Part shown: piece by piece, positions 10,253 through 17,908 of the stretch
Layout of the letters: every line of letters starts with the position of its first letter
How positions within the stretch are numbered: the stretch's first letter is position 1
Assembly (NCBI GenBank): GCA_023461115.1
Contig: JAEWOA010000193.1
Location: 1-30,461, forward strand
Direction of reading: 5' to 3'
DNA from: Actinomycetes bacterium
Lineage (GTDB): Bacteria; Actinomycetota; Actinomycetes; Actinomycetales; Cellulomonadaceae
Length of the DNA: 30,461 nucleotides
Position numbers and translations under genes: made by a program
Notes under the pieces: generated by a model
The model's input: the letters and a program-made list of their open reading frames with translations, nothing else
Database searches by the model: none
Told to the model about the DNA's origin: nothing

Positions 10253-10258
10253 TGTCAA
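10253..10258 (-). promoter_or_regulatory. Possible -35 element for the EcsC-like gene
   Basis: Read on the minus strand this is a perfect TTGACA, about 80 bases upstream of ATG 10172. Only weak -10 candidates (GAGAGT) follow at the right distance, so this is a tentative promoter. Confidence 0.3.
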
Positions 10259-10299
10259 CCCCGGATCGCGACGGATCACCCACTTGCTGGCAGGCATGA

Positions 10300-10305
10300 T
10301 ATGGT
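10300..10305 (+). promoter_or_regulatory. -10 element of a leaderless promoter
   Basis: TATGGT fits the actinobacterial TANNNT -10 pattern. Six bases separate it from ATG 10312, so transcription would begin at the A of the start codon. This agrees with the absence of a Shine-Dalgarno sequence before the gene. Confidence 0.5.
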
Positions 10306-10311
10306 CCAGCC

Positions 10312-11577
10312 ATGTCAGGACAGAGTACAGACACCGCAGGATTGTCTCGGGCGCGCTACTGGGAGCTCGGAGAGCTCGTCTCGGAGTACCGCTCCGCGAA
10401 CTACCAGACGGTCGCCGAGTTCGTCCAAGACCTCAGGGAGCGGAAGGTCTCGTACACCGAGGCGATGGTCAGGAAGATCGAGCACGGTGACCGGCCGATT
10501 AACCCGGAGCACGTCAGCGTGTTTGCCGAGCTCCTGTTCGGCAGTGAAGTCAAGAGCACTGGAGTGCGCCGGCTGGAGGCGGCAGCCGCGTCCGGCCGTG
10601 TCCGGAAGTCCGCGCCGGCACTCGTTGCGGCGGGCTCTGTCATGCGCTCCAACGCGGAGCGGTTGAAGAAGGTCAACGAGCAGAACAAGCTGCTGGAAGA
10701 GCTGCTGCGTGGTGCGCTGAGCACGATGGAGAAGAACGCCAAGCGCGGCGAGAAGCTGATTCACTCGATCACAAACGAGGTCGCCGAGGGCGACGGACTC
10801 GACGCGGCACAGGCAGCGCTTAAGACGATCGCAGGGACACCGGAGTCCGAAGGATCAACTACGGATCCGGCAGCCGCCTTGCGCGCCCATCGCTCCCGGC
10901 TCGCCACAGACCTGGCCGGGTTGATGGGGGGGCTTGGCGCGGGCGGGGTCGGCGGAGCGGCCGCCGGCGGAATCGCCGCGGCGTCGATGTTCGCGGCTGT
11001 TTCTGCCCTTGCGACGGCGTCGACAGGCACCGCGATCTCCGCGTTGTCGGGTGCAGCGGCGACGTCCGCAACGCTCGCATGGCTCGGCGGCGGGACCCTC
11101 GCCAGTGGCGCGGCCGGAATGGCTGGTGGCGTCGCCTTGCTGACCGGGATCGTTGGCATCCTGGCGGCTGGCGGCGTCGCCTTGGTGCTGGCCGGAGCGG
11201 GGCCACGCATGCTGAGCAAGCAGCGGGATCAGGCTGCCGAACTCGACCGGATCGAGGAGAACCAGCGCACGAACGCCGACGTGATCGCCCGCTTCGTCGG
11301 CCGCACGTCGATAGTCGACGGCATCGTGACCGTTGGTGAGATCAGGGTCGACGCAATCAAGAACCTCGATGGGGACGACGAGGGACGCGGTGGCAAGAAG
11401 TACGAGGCGTTGGCCAAGATCCTGGTCGCACTCGCCACGGTGATGGCGCTCCCGCTGACGCCGATCAAGAACCCTGACGTCGAAGGTGCGCTCTTCGATG
11501 GGACGGCCGAGGACGCACGATTTGTCGAACTCGCGCTGAGCGAAGCTCGACGGGAGATCTCGTTGGCGCAGCCCTGA
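10312..11577 (+). CDS. HTH - coiled coil - glycine-rich membrane protein, unknown function
   Basis: The protein has 421 residues in an unusual order. Residues about 18-78 resemble a divergent Xre-type helix-turn-helix (LGELVSEYRS, a TVAEFVQDL helix, MVRKIEHGDRPIN). Residues about 110-155 are a Lys/Glu/Leu-rich coiled coil. Residues about 200-297 are an uninterrupted hydrophobic Gly/Ala-rich region with repeated GxxxG spacing and AWLGGGTLASGAAGMAGG, long enough for three or four membrane helices. Residues 300-421 are soluble, starting with a charged helix (KQRDQAAELDRIEENQR). I do not recognise a named family. A DNA-binding-like head on a membrane-inserting, glycine-zipper-like body suggests a sensor or effector of a stress or defence system, which is inference only. 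It is divergent from an EcsC-like gene and sits in an accessory region. Confidence 0.75.
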   Translation: MSGQSTDTAGLSRARYWELGELVSEYRSANYQTVAEFVQDLRERKVSYTEAMVRKIEHGDRPINPEHVSVFAELLFGSEVKSTGVRRLEAAAASGRVRKSAPALVAAGSVMRSNAERLKKVNEQNKLLEELLRGALSTMEKNAKRGEKLIHSITNEVAEGDGLDAAQAALKTIAGTPESEGSTTDPAAALRAHRSRLATDLAGLMGGLGAGGVGGAAAGGIAAASMFAAVSALATASTGTAISALSGAAATSATLAWLGGGTLASGAAGMAGGVALLTGIVGILAAGGVALVLAGAGPRMLSKQRDQAAELDRIEENQRTNADVIARFVGRTSIVDGIVTVGEIRVDAIKNLDGDDEGRGGKKYEALAKILVALATVMALPLTPIKNPDVEGALFDGTAEDARFVELALSEARREISLAQP

Positions 11578-11640
11578 CGGTGGCCGGAGCGCGGACCAGC
11601 GAGGGGTGCGGCGAGCGGTACCCGTGTCGAGGACCCTGCG

Positions 11641-11880
11641 ATGCTGCTCAGCTTGACCGACCTTTCCTCCGGATGGATGCCCGTGAGCGCAGCCCAGTTG
11701 GAGTACGCCACGACGAAGACGATCGAGGCGCTCACCACCGCGACCGCGAAGAGCCCCGCCGAACGACTCGTGGCCTCCTACGCCGTCGGCGGCAACTACG
11801 CAGGCGCGCCCTTCGCGAGCCTTGCGCCCAACCCGGCGAACACCATCCACGTCGCCGAATTGCACCAAAGCTCGTCGCGA
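11641..11880 (+). pseudogene. Truncated gene fragment (possibly DUF6308-like N-terminus)
   Basis: From ATG 11641, preceded by GAGGA, about 75 residues read like real protein (LEYATTKTIEALTTATAKSPAERLVASY, then YAGAPFASLAPNPANTIHVAELH). After about 11870 the frame runs into sequence that reads differently and ends in an Arg/Ser-rich tail across the neighbouring transposase relic. The pattern of a Tyr-Gly-Ala-Phe turn followed by NPAN and an AxDL-type helix resembles the start of DUF6308 proteins as I remember them, but this is a weak match. I take it as the 5' stub of a gene broken by insertion or deletion. The exact break point is uncertain. Confidence 0.4.
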
Positions 11881-11987
11881 CCCATCCGCGCTGCCGGTCC
11901 GTGTCTCCGGCATTTCAGGAGTCACCGAAGTCATGCCTGTTGGCGGGTCGGTTTATGCCCTGGCGACGGGCACCGAGGTTGGGGGGC

Positions 11988-12903
11988 CGTGTTGTCCTCG
12001 ACGCGTCGTGTGAAGGAAGGGCCGGGTCGGCGACCTCGCGCAAGGGTGCGCTGCGCGAGGCCGGCATCGGAGTCGTGTTCGACCGGACGACCCGTCAGCG
12101 AACGCTGAAGGCGATCTACCCCGGGATCGACTTCATCGACGGCGTCCCCTCCTCCAAGCACATGCCCCGGCAGTTGCGCGAGCTGCCGCGTTTCGAGCGC
12201 GACGACACGCCCGAGCAGCGCGCCGCGAAGGTCGAGGCCTCGACCGGCGTGCGCTGTGGCGGTTCACCCCCACCGCGCCACCCGCGTCGGCTCGCGACGC
12301 CGGTGGCTGTGCCCGTTCTGCGCGGGCCGCCGGGGCATCGTCGACGGCGCTCCCCGCGGACGGACGTCACGATCGCCGCCAGCGCACCGCTCCGTCGAGC
12401 TCCCCGAGGGCGAGACCTGCTGCGACGGGGTGGTCACCCTGCCCGACGACGCCGTCGAGTTGGTGCACGCCGCCGGGATGCTGTGGGGGACCAGCGCCCA
12501 CACCTCCGTCTACGGTCAGCGCGCCCTCGTCGAGAACGCGAACAACCTCCTGCATGACAATTACGTCCGCCCCGACCGCGGCTACACCTAGCTCATGGGC
12601 CTCGCCAAGAGCTGGTTCGTCCTCGCATTCCTGCTCGCGGGGGTCAACCGCAAGATCGCGCAGGCCTGGGAGGCCAGGAAAGACGCGCGCCAGGACTGGC
12701 AGCGGCGAATGGCTGCCTACGAGGCCGAACTCCGGGGCGAGTCCGCCGCGAAGCCATCACCCGCCGCTCTCCGCGAGCGTCGCACCCGTGCCGCACAGCG
12801 CGCACCCGGGACCACAACCCTGCCGACGACACCCAATGGCCGGCCACGCCCGGCAGCACGAGTCACCGCCACGCGCCAGGAGAACCCCACGCCCCGCAAT
12901 TGA
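11988..12903 (+). pseudogene. Degraded zinc-ribbon transposase-like gene
   Basis: The remains are spread over three frames. Frame 3 (11988 to about 12245) gives VVLDASCEGR..SATSRKGALREAG, then FIDGVPSSKHMPRQLRELPRFERDD. Frame 2 carries RALWRFTPTAPP near 12245-12280. Frame 1 continues with LCPFCAG, ELPEGETCCDG, GTSAHTSVYGQRALVENANNLLH and RPDRGYT, hits an in-frame TAG at 12589-12591, and resumes as LMGLAKSWFVLAFLLAGVNRKIAQAWEAR to 12903. The CPxCAG and CCDG pairs look like a zinc ribbon. VENAN..L followed by the hydrophobic helix is the C-terminal DDE-type pattern of a family common in actinobacterial mobile elements. Two frameshifts, one stop and a missing N-terminus make it non-functional. 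No terminal inverted repeats were found. Confidence 0.7.
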
Positions 12904-13113
12904 ACACCACTACACGAGCCCCGCACCGGACCCGGTGAGGGGGCTGCGTCGCGTGCGCACGGTGGGTCCGAGCGCGCCGGATGCGCTGGGAGTCGGCGGC
13001 GACCGCGCCGCGCGTGCCAGGCCGAGCCAATAAGTACGCGGCGAGTCTCTTAGGGCTCGCGCGGCGCGGCATTTCCGGAACCAGATCGGCCCTGAATCCT
13101 GAACCACCCCGGG

Positions 13114-13184
13114 AGCGGACGACGGGAATCGAACCCGCGTAGCCAGTTTGGAAGACTGGGGCTCTACCATTGAGCTACGTCCGC
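13114..13184 (-). tRNA. tRNA-Gly (anticodon TCC)
   Basis: The reverse complement folds as a 71-nt cloverleaf. The acceptor GCGGACG pairs with CGTCCGC, the D-stem is GCTC/GAGC, and the anticodon stem is CCAGT/ACTGG with loop CTTCCAA, giving anticodon UCC. The T arm is GCGGG-TTCGATT-CCCGT and the discriminator base is U, as in bacterial glycine tRNAs. The 3' CCA is not encoded. Its 3' end faces the accessory region to the left, the usual side for integration. A TACCCT at 13222-13227 (read on the minus strand) is a possible -10 box. Confidence 0.96.
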
Positions 13185-13314
13185 GCAGGTCAGCGCGGTG
13201 AAGCGCAGACCAACGGGTCCAAGGGTACCGGCTCTCTAGGCCGGGCCGGCACGCGGGTGGTTCGTCGAGAGCCGCGGGCCACCGGACGATTCGGCCACGC
13301 TGACGCCCGTGACG

Positions 13315-13320
13315 TAGCAT
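13315..13320 (+). promoter_or_regulatory. Possible -10 element for tig
   Basis: TAGCAT fits TANNNT and lies about 110 bases before the tig start in an otherwise gene-free 245-base gap. No good -35 hexamer is seen, so this is tentative. Confidence 0.3.
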
Positions 13321-13429
13321 CGAGGGTCGCCTACGTGCGTCCGGCTGCCCTGGCGGCCCCACGAGGCGCGGACCACTGTCGCCGGCGTCCGCCTGGCGCC
13401 TGTACTCGATTCAGTTGGAGACCAACGAA

Positions 13430-14785
13430 GTGAAGAGCGCCGTCGAGACCCTGGACCCGACCAAGGTCAAGCTGACCGTCGAGGTGACGTACGACGAGCT
13501 CAAGCCGAGCATCGAGCACGCGTACGAGCACATCGCCGAGCAGGTCACCGTCCCGGGCTTCCGCAAGGGCAAGGTGCCGCCGCGCATCATCGACCAGCGC
13601 GTCGGCCGTCCCGCGGTCATCGAGCACGCCGTGAACGAGGGCCTCGCGGGCTTCTACTCGCAGGCTGTGCGCGAGAACAACCTGCGCCCGCTCGGCCAGC
13701 CCGAGGTCGAGGTCACCAAGGTCCCGGGCCTGGAGGCGGGCGACGAGACCGGCGAGCTGCACTTCTCGGCCGAGGTCGAGGTCCGCCCCGAGATCACGAT
13801 CCCGGAGCTCGACGGCATCACGCTCACGGTCGACGGCGTCGAGGTCTCCGACGAGGACGTCGCGGGCCGCCTGGACGCGCTGCGCGAGCGCTTCGGCACG
13901 CTGGTGGGCGTCGACGCCCCGGCGGTCGAGGGCAACTTCGTCGTGCTGGACCTGACTGCGTCGATCGGCGGCGAGCAGGTCGACTCCGTCTCCGGCGTCA
14001 GCTACCAGATCGGCTCGGGCAACATGCTCGAGGGCCTCGACGAGGCGCTCACGGGCCTGTCGGCCGGCGAGTCGACGACGTTCGAGACCGAGCTGGTCGG
14101 TGGCGAGCACGCGGGCGAGAAGGCCCAGGTCGCCGTCACGGCGTCGTCGGTCAAGGAGCGCCAGCTGCCCGACGCGGACGACGACTTCGCGCAGCTCGCC
14201 TCGGAGTTCGACACGCTCGAGGAGCTGACGGCGGACCTGCGCGAGCAGGCGGCCCGCACCAAGGTCTCCAACCAGGCTGTGCAGGCGCGCGACCTGCTCG
14301 TCGAGAAGCTCACCGAGGGCACCGAGATCCCGGTGCCGTCGGGCGTCGTCGAGGCCGAGGTGCACCGCCACCTGGAGTCCGAGGGCCGCCTGGAGGACGA
14401 CGAGCACCGCGCCGAGGTCACCGAGCAGGCCCAGGTCGCGCTGCGCAACCAGATCCTCCTCGACACGCTCGCCGAGCAGCTCGAGGTCAAGGTCAGCCAG
14501 CAGGAGCTCGTCGACTACCTGATCCAGGCGTCGCGCCAGTACGGCATGGACCCCAACACGTTCATCAAGACGATCGACGAGGGCGGCCAGATCCCGGCGA
14601 TGGTGGCCGAGGTCGCGCGCTCCAAGTCGCTCGCGCTCGCGCTGCGCCGTGTCGCGGTGAGCGACCCGTCGGGCGCCAGCGTGGACCTGAGCGACTTCAT
14701 CGGCACGGACGCCGACGACGCGGCCGACGAGGGCGACGCCGCCGCGCAGGCTGCGGCCGTCGCCGACGCGGCCATCAACGGCTGA
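13430..14785 (+). CDS. tig: Trigger factor, ribosome-associated chaperone and peptidyl-prolyl isomerase
   Basis: The protein has 451 residues, standard for the family. The N-terminal ribosome-binding domain carries the signature GFRKGKVP (about residues 44-51). The middle FKBP-type isomerase domain begins near EGNFVVLDLTASIGG and includes SGNMLEGLDEALTGLSAGE. The C-terminal chaperone arms follow, and the tail is acidic and Ala-rich (DADDAADEGDAAAQ). It binds nascent chains at the ribosome exit tunnel. GTG 13430 (MKSAVETLDP) is chosen with GGAG nine bases upstream, rather than TTG 13415. It stands alone, closed by its own terminator, and precedes clpP1 as in many actinobacteria. Confidence 0.97.
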   Translation: MKSAVETLDPTKVKLTVEVTYDELKPSIEHAYEHIAEQVTVPGFRKGKVPPRIIDQRVGRPAVIEHAVNEGLAGFYSQAVRENNLRPLGQPEVEVTKVPGLEAGDETGELHFSAEVEVRPEITIPELDGITLTVDGVEVSDEDVAGRLDALRERFGTLVGVDAPAVEGNFVVLDLTASIGGEQVDSVSGVSYQIGSGNMLEGLDEALTGLSAGESTTFETELVGGEHAGEKAQVAVTASSVKERQLPDADDDFAQLASEFDTLEELTADLREQAARTKVSNQAVQARDLLVEKLTEGTEIPVPSGVVEAEVHRHLESEGRLEDDEHRAEVTEQAQVALRNQILLDTLAEQLEVKVSQQELVDYLIQASRQYGMDPNTFIKTIDEGGQIPAMVAEVARSKSLALALRRVAVSDPSGASVDLSDFIGTDADDAADEGDAAAQAAAVADAAING

Positions 14786-14805
14786 TCCGGCTGCGCCGAC
14801 GCCTC

Positions 14806-14840
14806 AGGGCCCCGTTCCGCTCACCGCGGGGCGGGGCCCT
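14806..14840 (+). terminator. Hairpin terminator of tig
   Basis: A 15-bp stem with a 5-nt loop (TCACC) starts 20 bases after the tig stop. AGGGCCCCG at 14806-14814 pairs with CGGGGCCCT at 14832-14840, and CCGC with GCGG inside. The two positions between them form G-U pairs. No T-tract follows. Confidence 0.85.
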
Positions 14841-14897
14841 CGTCGTCGGTCCGCGCGTCGCGCTGCGCCGTCAGCGAAACCGGCCCTGAGCGGTCCA

Positions 14898-14924
14898 TTG
14901 AGTGTCCGTGGCGCGCGTTAGGGT
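14898..14924 (+). promoter_or_regulatory. Possible clpP1 promoter
   Basis: TTGAGT (14898-14903) and TAGGGT (14919-14924) resemble -35 and -10 boxes, but the 15-bp spacing is short. The predicted start leaves a leader of roughly 35 bases before clpP1. ClgR is the known activator of clp genes in related actinobacteria, but I could not find a convincing ClgR site. Confidence 0.35.
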
Positions 14925-14967
14925 CGCTGCAACGCAGGACCTCAGCACGGCAGACCAAGGAGCCTTC

Positions 14968-15585
14968 GTGAACGAGCACGTGCCGGCGATCGGCCGGTCC
15001 GAGACCACGACGTTCGGACTCAACGACAGCATCTACAACCGGCTGCTGCGCGAGCGCATCATCTGGCTGGGCTCGGAGGTGCGCGACGAGAACGCGAACG
15101 CCATCTGCGCCCAGATGATGCTGCTCGCGGCCGAAGACCCCGACAAGGACATCTGGCTGTACATCAACTCGCCCGGTGGCTCGATCACCGCGGGCATGGC
15201 CATCTACGACACCATGCAGTTCGTCAAGCCCGACGTCGCGACGATCGCGATGGGTATGGCGGCCTCGATGGGGCAGTTCCTGCTCTCGTCGGGCGCCAAG
15301 GGCAAGCGGTACGCGACGCCGCACGCGCGCGTCATGATGCACCAGCCCTCGGGCGGCATCGGCGGCACCGCGACCGACGTCCGCATCAACGCGCAGCTCA
15401 TCCTGCACATGAAGAACGTGCTGGCCGAGCTCACCGCCGCGCAGACCGGCAAGACGGTCGAGCAGATCAACTCCGACGCGGACCGGGACCGCTGGTTCAC
15501 GGCGCCTGAGGCGCTGGAGTACGGGTTCATCGACCACGTCGTCGAGGCGGCCGCGTCCGTCACCGGCGCCGGCGGCACGGCCTGA
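14968..15585 (+). CDS. clpP1: ATP-dependent Clp protease proteolytic subunit 1
   Basis: A serine protease subunit of 205 residues, forming the barrel that degrades proteins unfolded by ClpX or ClpC. The catalytic triad is S100 (GMAASMGQ), H125 (MMHQPSGG) and D174 (ADRDRW), at the same spacing as E. coli ClpP. The oligomerisation/substrate loop INSPGGS is intact at 67-72. GTG 14968 is chosen because AAGGAG lies five bases before it. The frame stays open further upstream but without a ribosome binding site. It is followed 34 bases later by a second clpP. In mycobacteria such pairs form a mixed ClpP1P2 complex, and the same is likely here. Confidence 0.96.
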   Translation: MNEHVPAIGRSETTTFGLNDSIYNRLLRERIIWLGSEVRDENANAICAQMMLLAAEDPDKDIWLYINSPGGSITAGMAIYDTMQFVKPDVATIAMGMAASMGQFLLSSGAKGKRYATPHARVMMHQPSGGIGGTATDVRINAQLILHMKNVLAELTAAQTGKTVEQINSDADRDRWFTAPEALEYGFIDHVVEAAASVTGAGGTA

Positions 15586-15619
15586 GCCCGCAGACCCTTC
15601 GACCTCGAGGAGAACCTTC

Positions 15620-16315
15620 GTGAGCACCGAGTCCCAGTTCATCGCCCGCGCCGCGCGCCTCGCGGGCGGGATGGCCGCGCCGTCGCCCTCCGGCCGCTAC
15701 GTGCTGCCGCAGTTCGAGGAGCGCACGGCCTACGGCTTCAAGCGCCAGGACCCCTACACCAAGCTGTTCGAGGACCGCATCATCTTCCTCGGCGTGCAGG
15801 TGGACGACGCGTCGGCCGACGACGTCATGGCGCAGATGCTCGTGCTCGAGGGCACTGACCCCGACCGCGACATCACCATCTACATCAACTCGCCCGGCGG
15901 CTCGTTCACGGCCCTCACGGCGATCTACGACACCATGCAGTACATCAAGCCGCACATCATGACGGTGTGCCTGGGCCAGGCCGCGTCCGCCGCGGCCGTG
16001 CTGCTCGCGGCCGGCTCGCCGGGTAAGCGCCTGGCGCTGCCGAACGCGCGCGTGCTGATCCACCAGCCCGCGATGGAGGGTGGCGGCTACGCGCAGGCCT
16101 CGGACATCGAGATCCACGCCAACGAGCTGATCCGCATGCGCGAGTGGCTCGAGGAGACGCTGGCGCACCACACCGGGCGCGACGTGGACCAGGTCCGGCA
16201 GGACATCGAGCGCGACAAGATCCTCACCGCCCACCAGGCGCTGGAGTACGGGATCGTCGACCAAGTGCTCGCCAGCCGCAAGGGTGTGCGGCCGACGGTG
16301 GTCGAGCCAGCCTGA
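15620..16315 (+). CDS. clpP2: ATP-dependent Clp protease proteolytic subunit 2
   Basis: The second ClpP paralogue, 231 residues. The triad is S123 (GQAASAAAVL), H148 (LIHQPAME) and D199 (IERDK), with the INSPGGS loop at 90-95. It has a longer N-terminus than clpP1 (residues 1-45, with FEERTAYGFKRQDPYTKLFEDR), part of which may be a propeptide. GTG 15620 has GGAG ten bases upstream. It is co-transcribed with clpP1 and closed by a strong palindrome, so clpX downstream needs its own promoter or read-through. Confidence 0.96.
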   Translation: MSTESQFIARAARLAGGMAAPSPSGRYVLPQFEERTAYGFKRQDPYTKLFEDRIIFLGVQVDDASADDVMAQMLVLEGTDPDRDITIYINSPGGSFTALTAIYDTMQYIKPHIMTVCLGQAASAAAVLLAAGSPGKRLALPNARVLIHQPAMEGGGYAQASDIEIHANELIRMREWLEETLAHHTGRDVDQVRQDIERDKILTAHQALEYGIVDQVLASRKGVRPTVVEPA

Positions 16316-16323
16316 GGCAACCG

Positions 16324-16355
16324 CACCCGGCTCCGAATCGATTCGGAGCCGGGTG
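16324..16355. terminator. Hairpin terminator between clpP2 and clpX
   Basis: A perfect 32-bp palindrome (arms CACCCGGCTCCGAA and its complement, tetraloop TCGA) begins eight bases after the clpP2 stop. There is no T-tract. The stability of the stem argues for termination or strong attenuation before clpX. Confidence 0.85.
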
Positions 16356-16469
16356 TCCGGCAGGACACGCCGCGCGAAAGTCCCGGGCTACGCCTGACAT
16401 CTGGCGCGGCGTAGTGTCCAATGAGCAGACGGATCGCCGCCCGGCGGTGCGCGACGGAAGGGGACACCT

Positions 16470-17744
16470 GTGGCTCGGATGGGGGATGGCGCCGACCTCC
16501 TCAAGTGCTCCTTCTGCGGCAAGTCGCAGAAGCAGGTGAAGAAGCTGATCGCCGGGCCTGGCGTCTACATCTGCGACGAGTGCATCGAGCTGTGCAACGA
16601 GATCATCGAGGAAGAGCTTGCCGAGGCCGGCGAGGTCGGGCTGGTCGAGCTGCCGAAGCCCAAGGAGATCTTCGAGTTCCTCGAGCAGTACATCGTCGGG
16701 CAGGAGTCGGCCAAGCGGGCGCTCGCGGTCGCGGTCTACAACCACTACAAGCGCGTGCAGGCCGGCGAGGGTGTGCGGACGGCCGAGGACCAGGTCGAGA
16801 TCGCCAAGTCCAACATCCTGCTCGTCGGGCCCACGGGCACCGGCAAGACGTACCTGGCGCAGACGCTCGCCAAGATGCTCAACGTCCCCTTCGCTATCGC
16901 GGACGCCACCGCGCTGACCGAGGCCGGGTACGTCGGCGAGGACGTCGAGAACATCCTCCTCAAGCTCATCCAGGCCGCTGACTACGACGTCAAGAAGGCC
17001 GAGCAGGGGATCATCTACATCGACGAGATCGACAAGATCGCCCGCAAGAGCGAGAACCCGTCGATCACGCGCGACGTCTCCGGCGAGGGCGTGCAGCAGG
17101 CGCTGCTGAAGATCATCGAGGGCACGACCGCCTCGGTCCCGCCCCAGGGCGGCCGCAAGCACCCGCACCAGGAGTTCATCCAGATCGACACGACGAACGT
17201 GCTGTTCATCGTGGCCGGCGCCTTCTCCGGGCTCGACGACATCATCTCCGCGCGGGCCCGCAAGCGCGTGGTCGGCTTCGGGGCTCCCCTGGAGGACCAC
17301 GAGGAGGGCGACCTGTTCTCCGAGGTCCGCCCCGAGGACTTGCAGAAGTACGGCCTGATCCCCGAGTTCATCGGGCGTCTGCCCGTCGTCGCGTCCGTCT
17401 CGCGGCTCGACCAGGCGGCGCTGGTGCGGATCCTCAGCGAGCCGCGCAACGCGCTGGTCAAGCAGTACCAGCGGATGTTCCAGATCGACGGTGTCGAGCT
17501 CGAGTTCGACGACGACGCCGTCGCCGCGATCGCCGACCAGGCGCTATTGCGCGGCACGGGAGCCCGTGGCCTGCGGGCGATCATGGAGGAAGTGCTCCAG
17601 CAGGTCATGTTCGAGGTGCCGAGCCGTGACGACGTCGCGCGCGTCGTCGTCACCCGGGATGTCGTCCTGGAGAACGTGAACCCGACTCTCGTCCCGCGCG
17701 AGACCCCGCGCGAGAAGCGCACGCCGCGCGAGAAGAGCGCGTAG
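16470..17744 (+). CDS. clpX: ATP-dependent Clp protease ATP-binding subunit ClpX
   Basis: An AAA+ unfoldase of 424 residues that feeds substrates to ClpP. The N-terminal zinc-binding domain has C13, C16, C35 and C38 (CSFC, CDEC). Walker A is GPTGTGKT (120-127), the pore loop GYVG is at 153-156, and Walker B is IIYIDEID (181-188). The ClpP-docking loop region shows VGFGA rather than the common IGF, and sensor 2 is GARGLRA. The C-terminal tail is odd: it is basic and repeats TPREK twice before the end. GTG 16470 follows GAAGGGG. TAGTGT at 16412-16417 is a possible -10 box, with no matching -35 at normal spacing. Confidence 0.97.
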   Translation: MARMGDGADLLKCSFCGKSQKQVKKLIAGPGVYICDECIELCNEIIEEELAEAGEVGLVELPKPKEIFEFLEQYIVGQESAKRALAVAVYNHYKRVQAGEGVRTAEDQVEIAKSNILLVGPTGTGKTYLAQTLAKMLNVPFAIADATALTEAGYVGEDVENILLKLIQAADYDVKKAEQGIIYIDEIDKIARKSENPSITRDVSGEGVQQALLKIIEGTTASVPPQGGRKHPHQEFIQIDTTNVLFIVAGAFSGLDDIISARARKRVVGFGAPLEDHEEGDLFSEVRPEDLQKYGLIPEFIGRLPVVASVSRLDQAALVRILSEPRNALVKQYQRMFQIDGVELEFDDDAVAAIADQALLRGTGARGLRAIMEEVLQQVMFEVPSRDDVARVVVTRDVVLENVNPTLVPRETPREKRTPREKSA

Positions 17745-17763
17745 CCCACTGCGCACGCCGACC

Positions 17764-17784
17764 CCAGAGCAGCAGTGCTCCTGG
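17764..17784 (+). terminator. Weak hairpin after clpX
   Basis: CCAGAGCA pairs with TGCTCCTGG through an 8-bp stem with a one-base bulge and a GCAG loop, 20 bases after the clpX stop. It is much weaker than the hairpins after tig and clpP2. Confidence 0.4.
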
Positions 17785-17831
17785 CGGAGCGCCTCTCGGC
17801 GGCGCGGCGGGGCGCGCCAGCCCTCCCCGCA

Positions 17832-17847
17832 TGAGCGTGCACTCCAG
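17832..17847 (-). repeat. Solitary copy of the CTGGAGTGCACGCTCA repeat
   Basis: The 16 bases are, on the minus strand, identical to the core of the five tandem units at 19607-19701. It lies in the clpX to chorismate mutase gap, in inverted orientation. Confidence 0.8.
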
Positions 17848-17895
17848 TCCGGCGTGGGCGCGGTGTTGGAGTGCCGCCGCAGCCGCCCGCGCGCC

Positions 17896-17901
17896 TAGGA
17901 T
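17896..17901 (+). promoter_or_regulatory. -10 element of a leaderless promoter for chorismate mutase
   Basis: TAGGAT fits TANNNT. Seven bases separate it from GTG 17909, and no Shine-Dalgarno precedes that codon, so the transcript probably begins at the start codon. Confidence 0.55.
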
Positions 17902-17908
17902 CGCGCAC

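Noticed and set aside
10173..10334. Upstream start for the EcsC-like gene giving 303 residues
   Set aside because: It would overlap the start and promoter of the divergent gene, and the added residues do not look like protein.
13081..13113. attachment site next to tRNA-Gly
   Set aside because: I looked for a second copy of the tRNA 3' end to the left of the tRNA and saw none, and no integrase gene is present.
12910..13362. Minus-strand open frame reading SSMVEPQSSKLATRVRFPSSAP
   Set aside because: This is the familiar artefact of translating across a tRNA gene, here tRNA-Gly at 13114-13184.
16394..16417. CTGACA / TAGTGT as a clpX promoter
   Set aside because: The hexamers are only 12 bp apart, too close for a sigma-70-type promoter.
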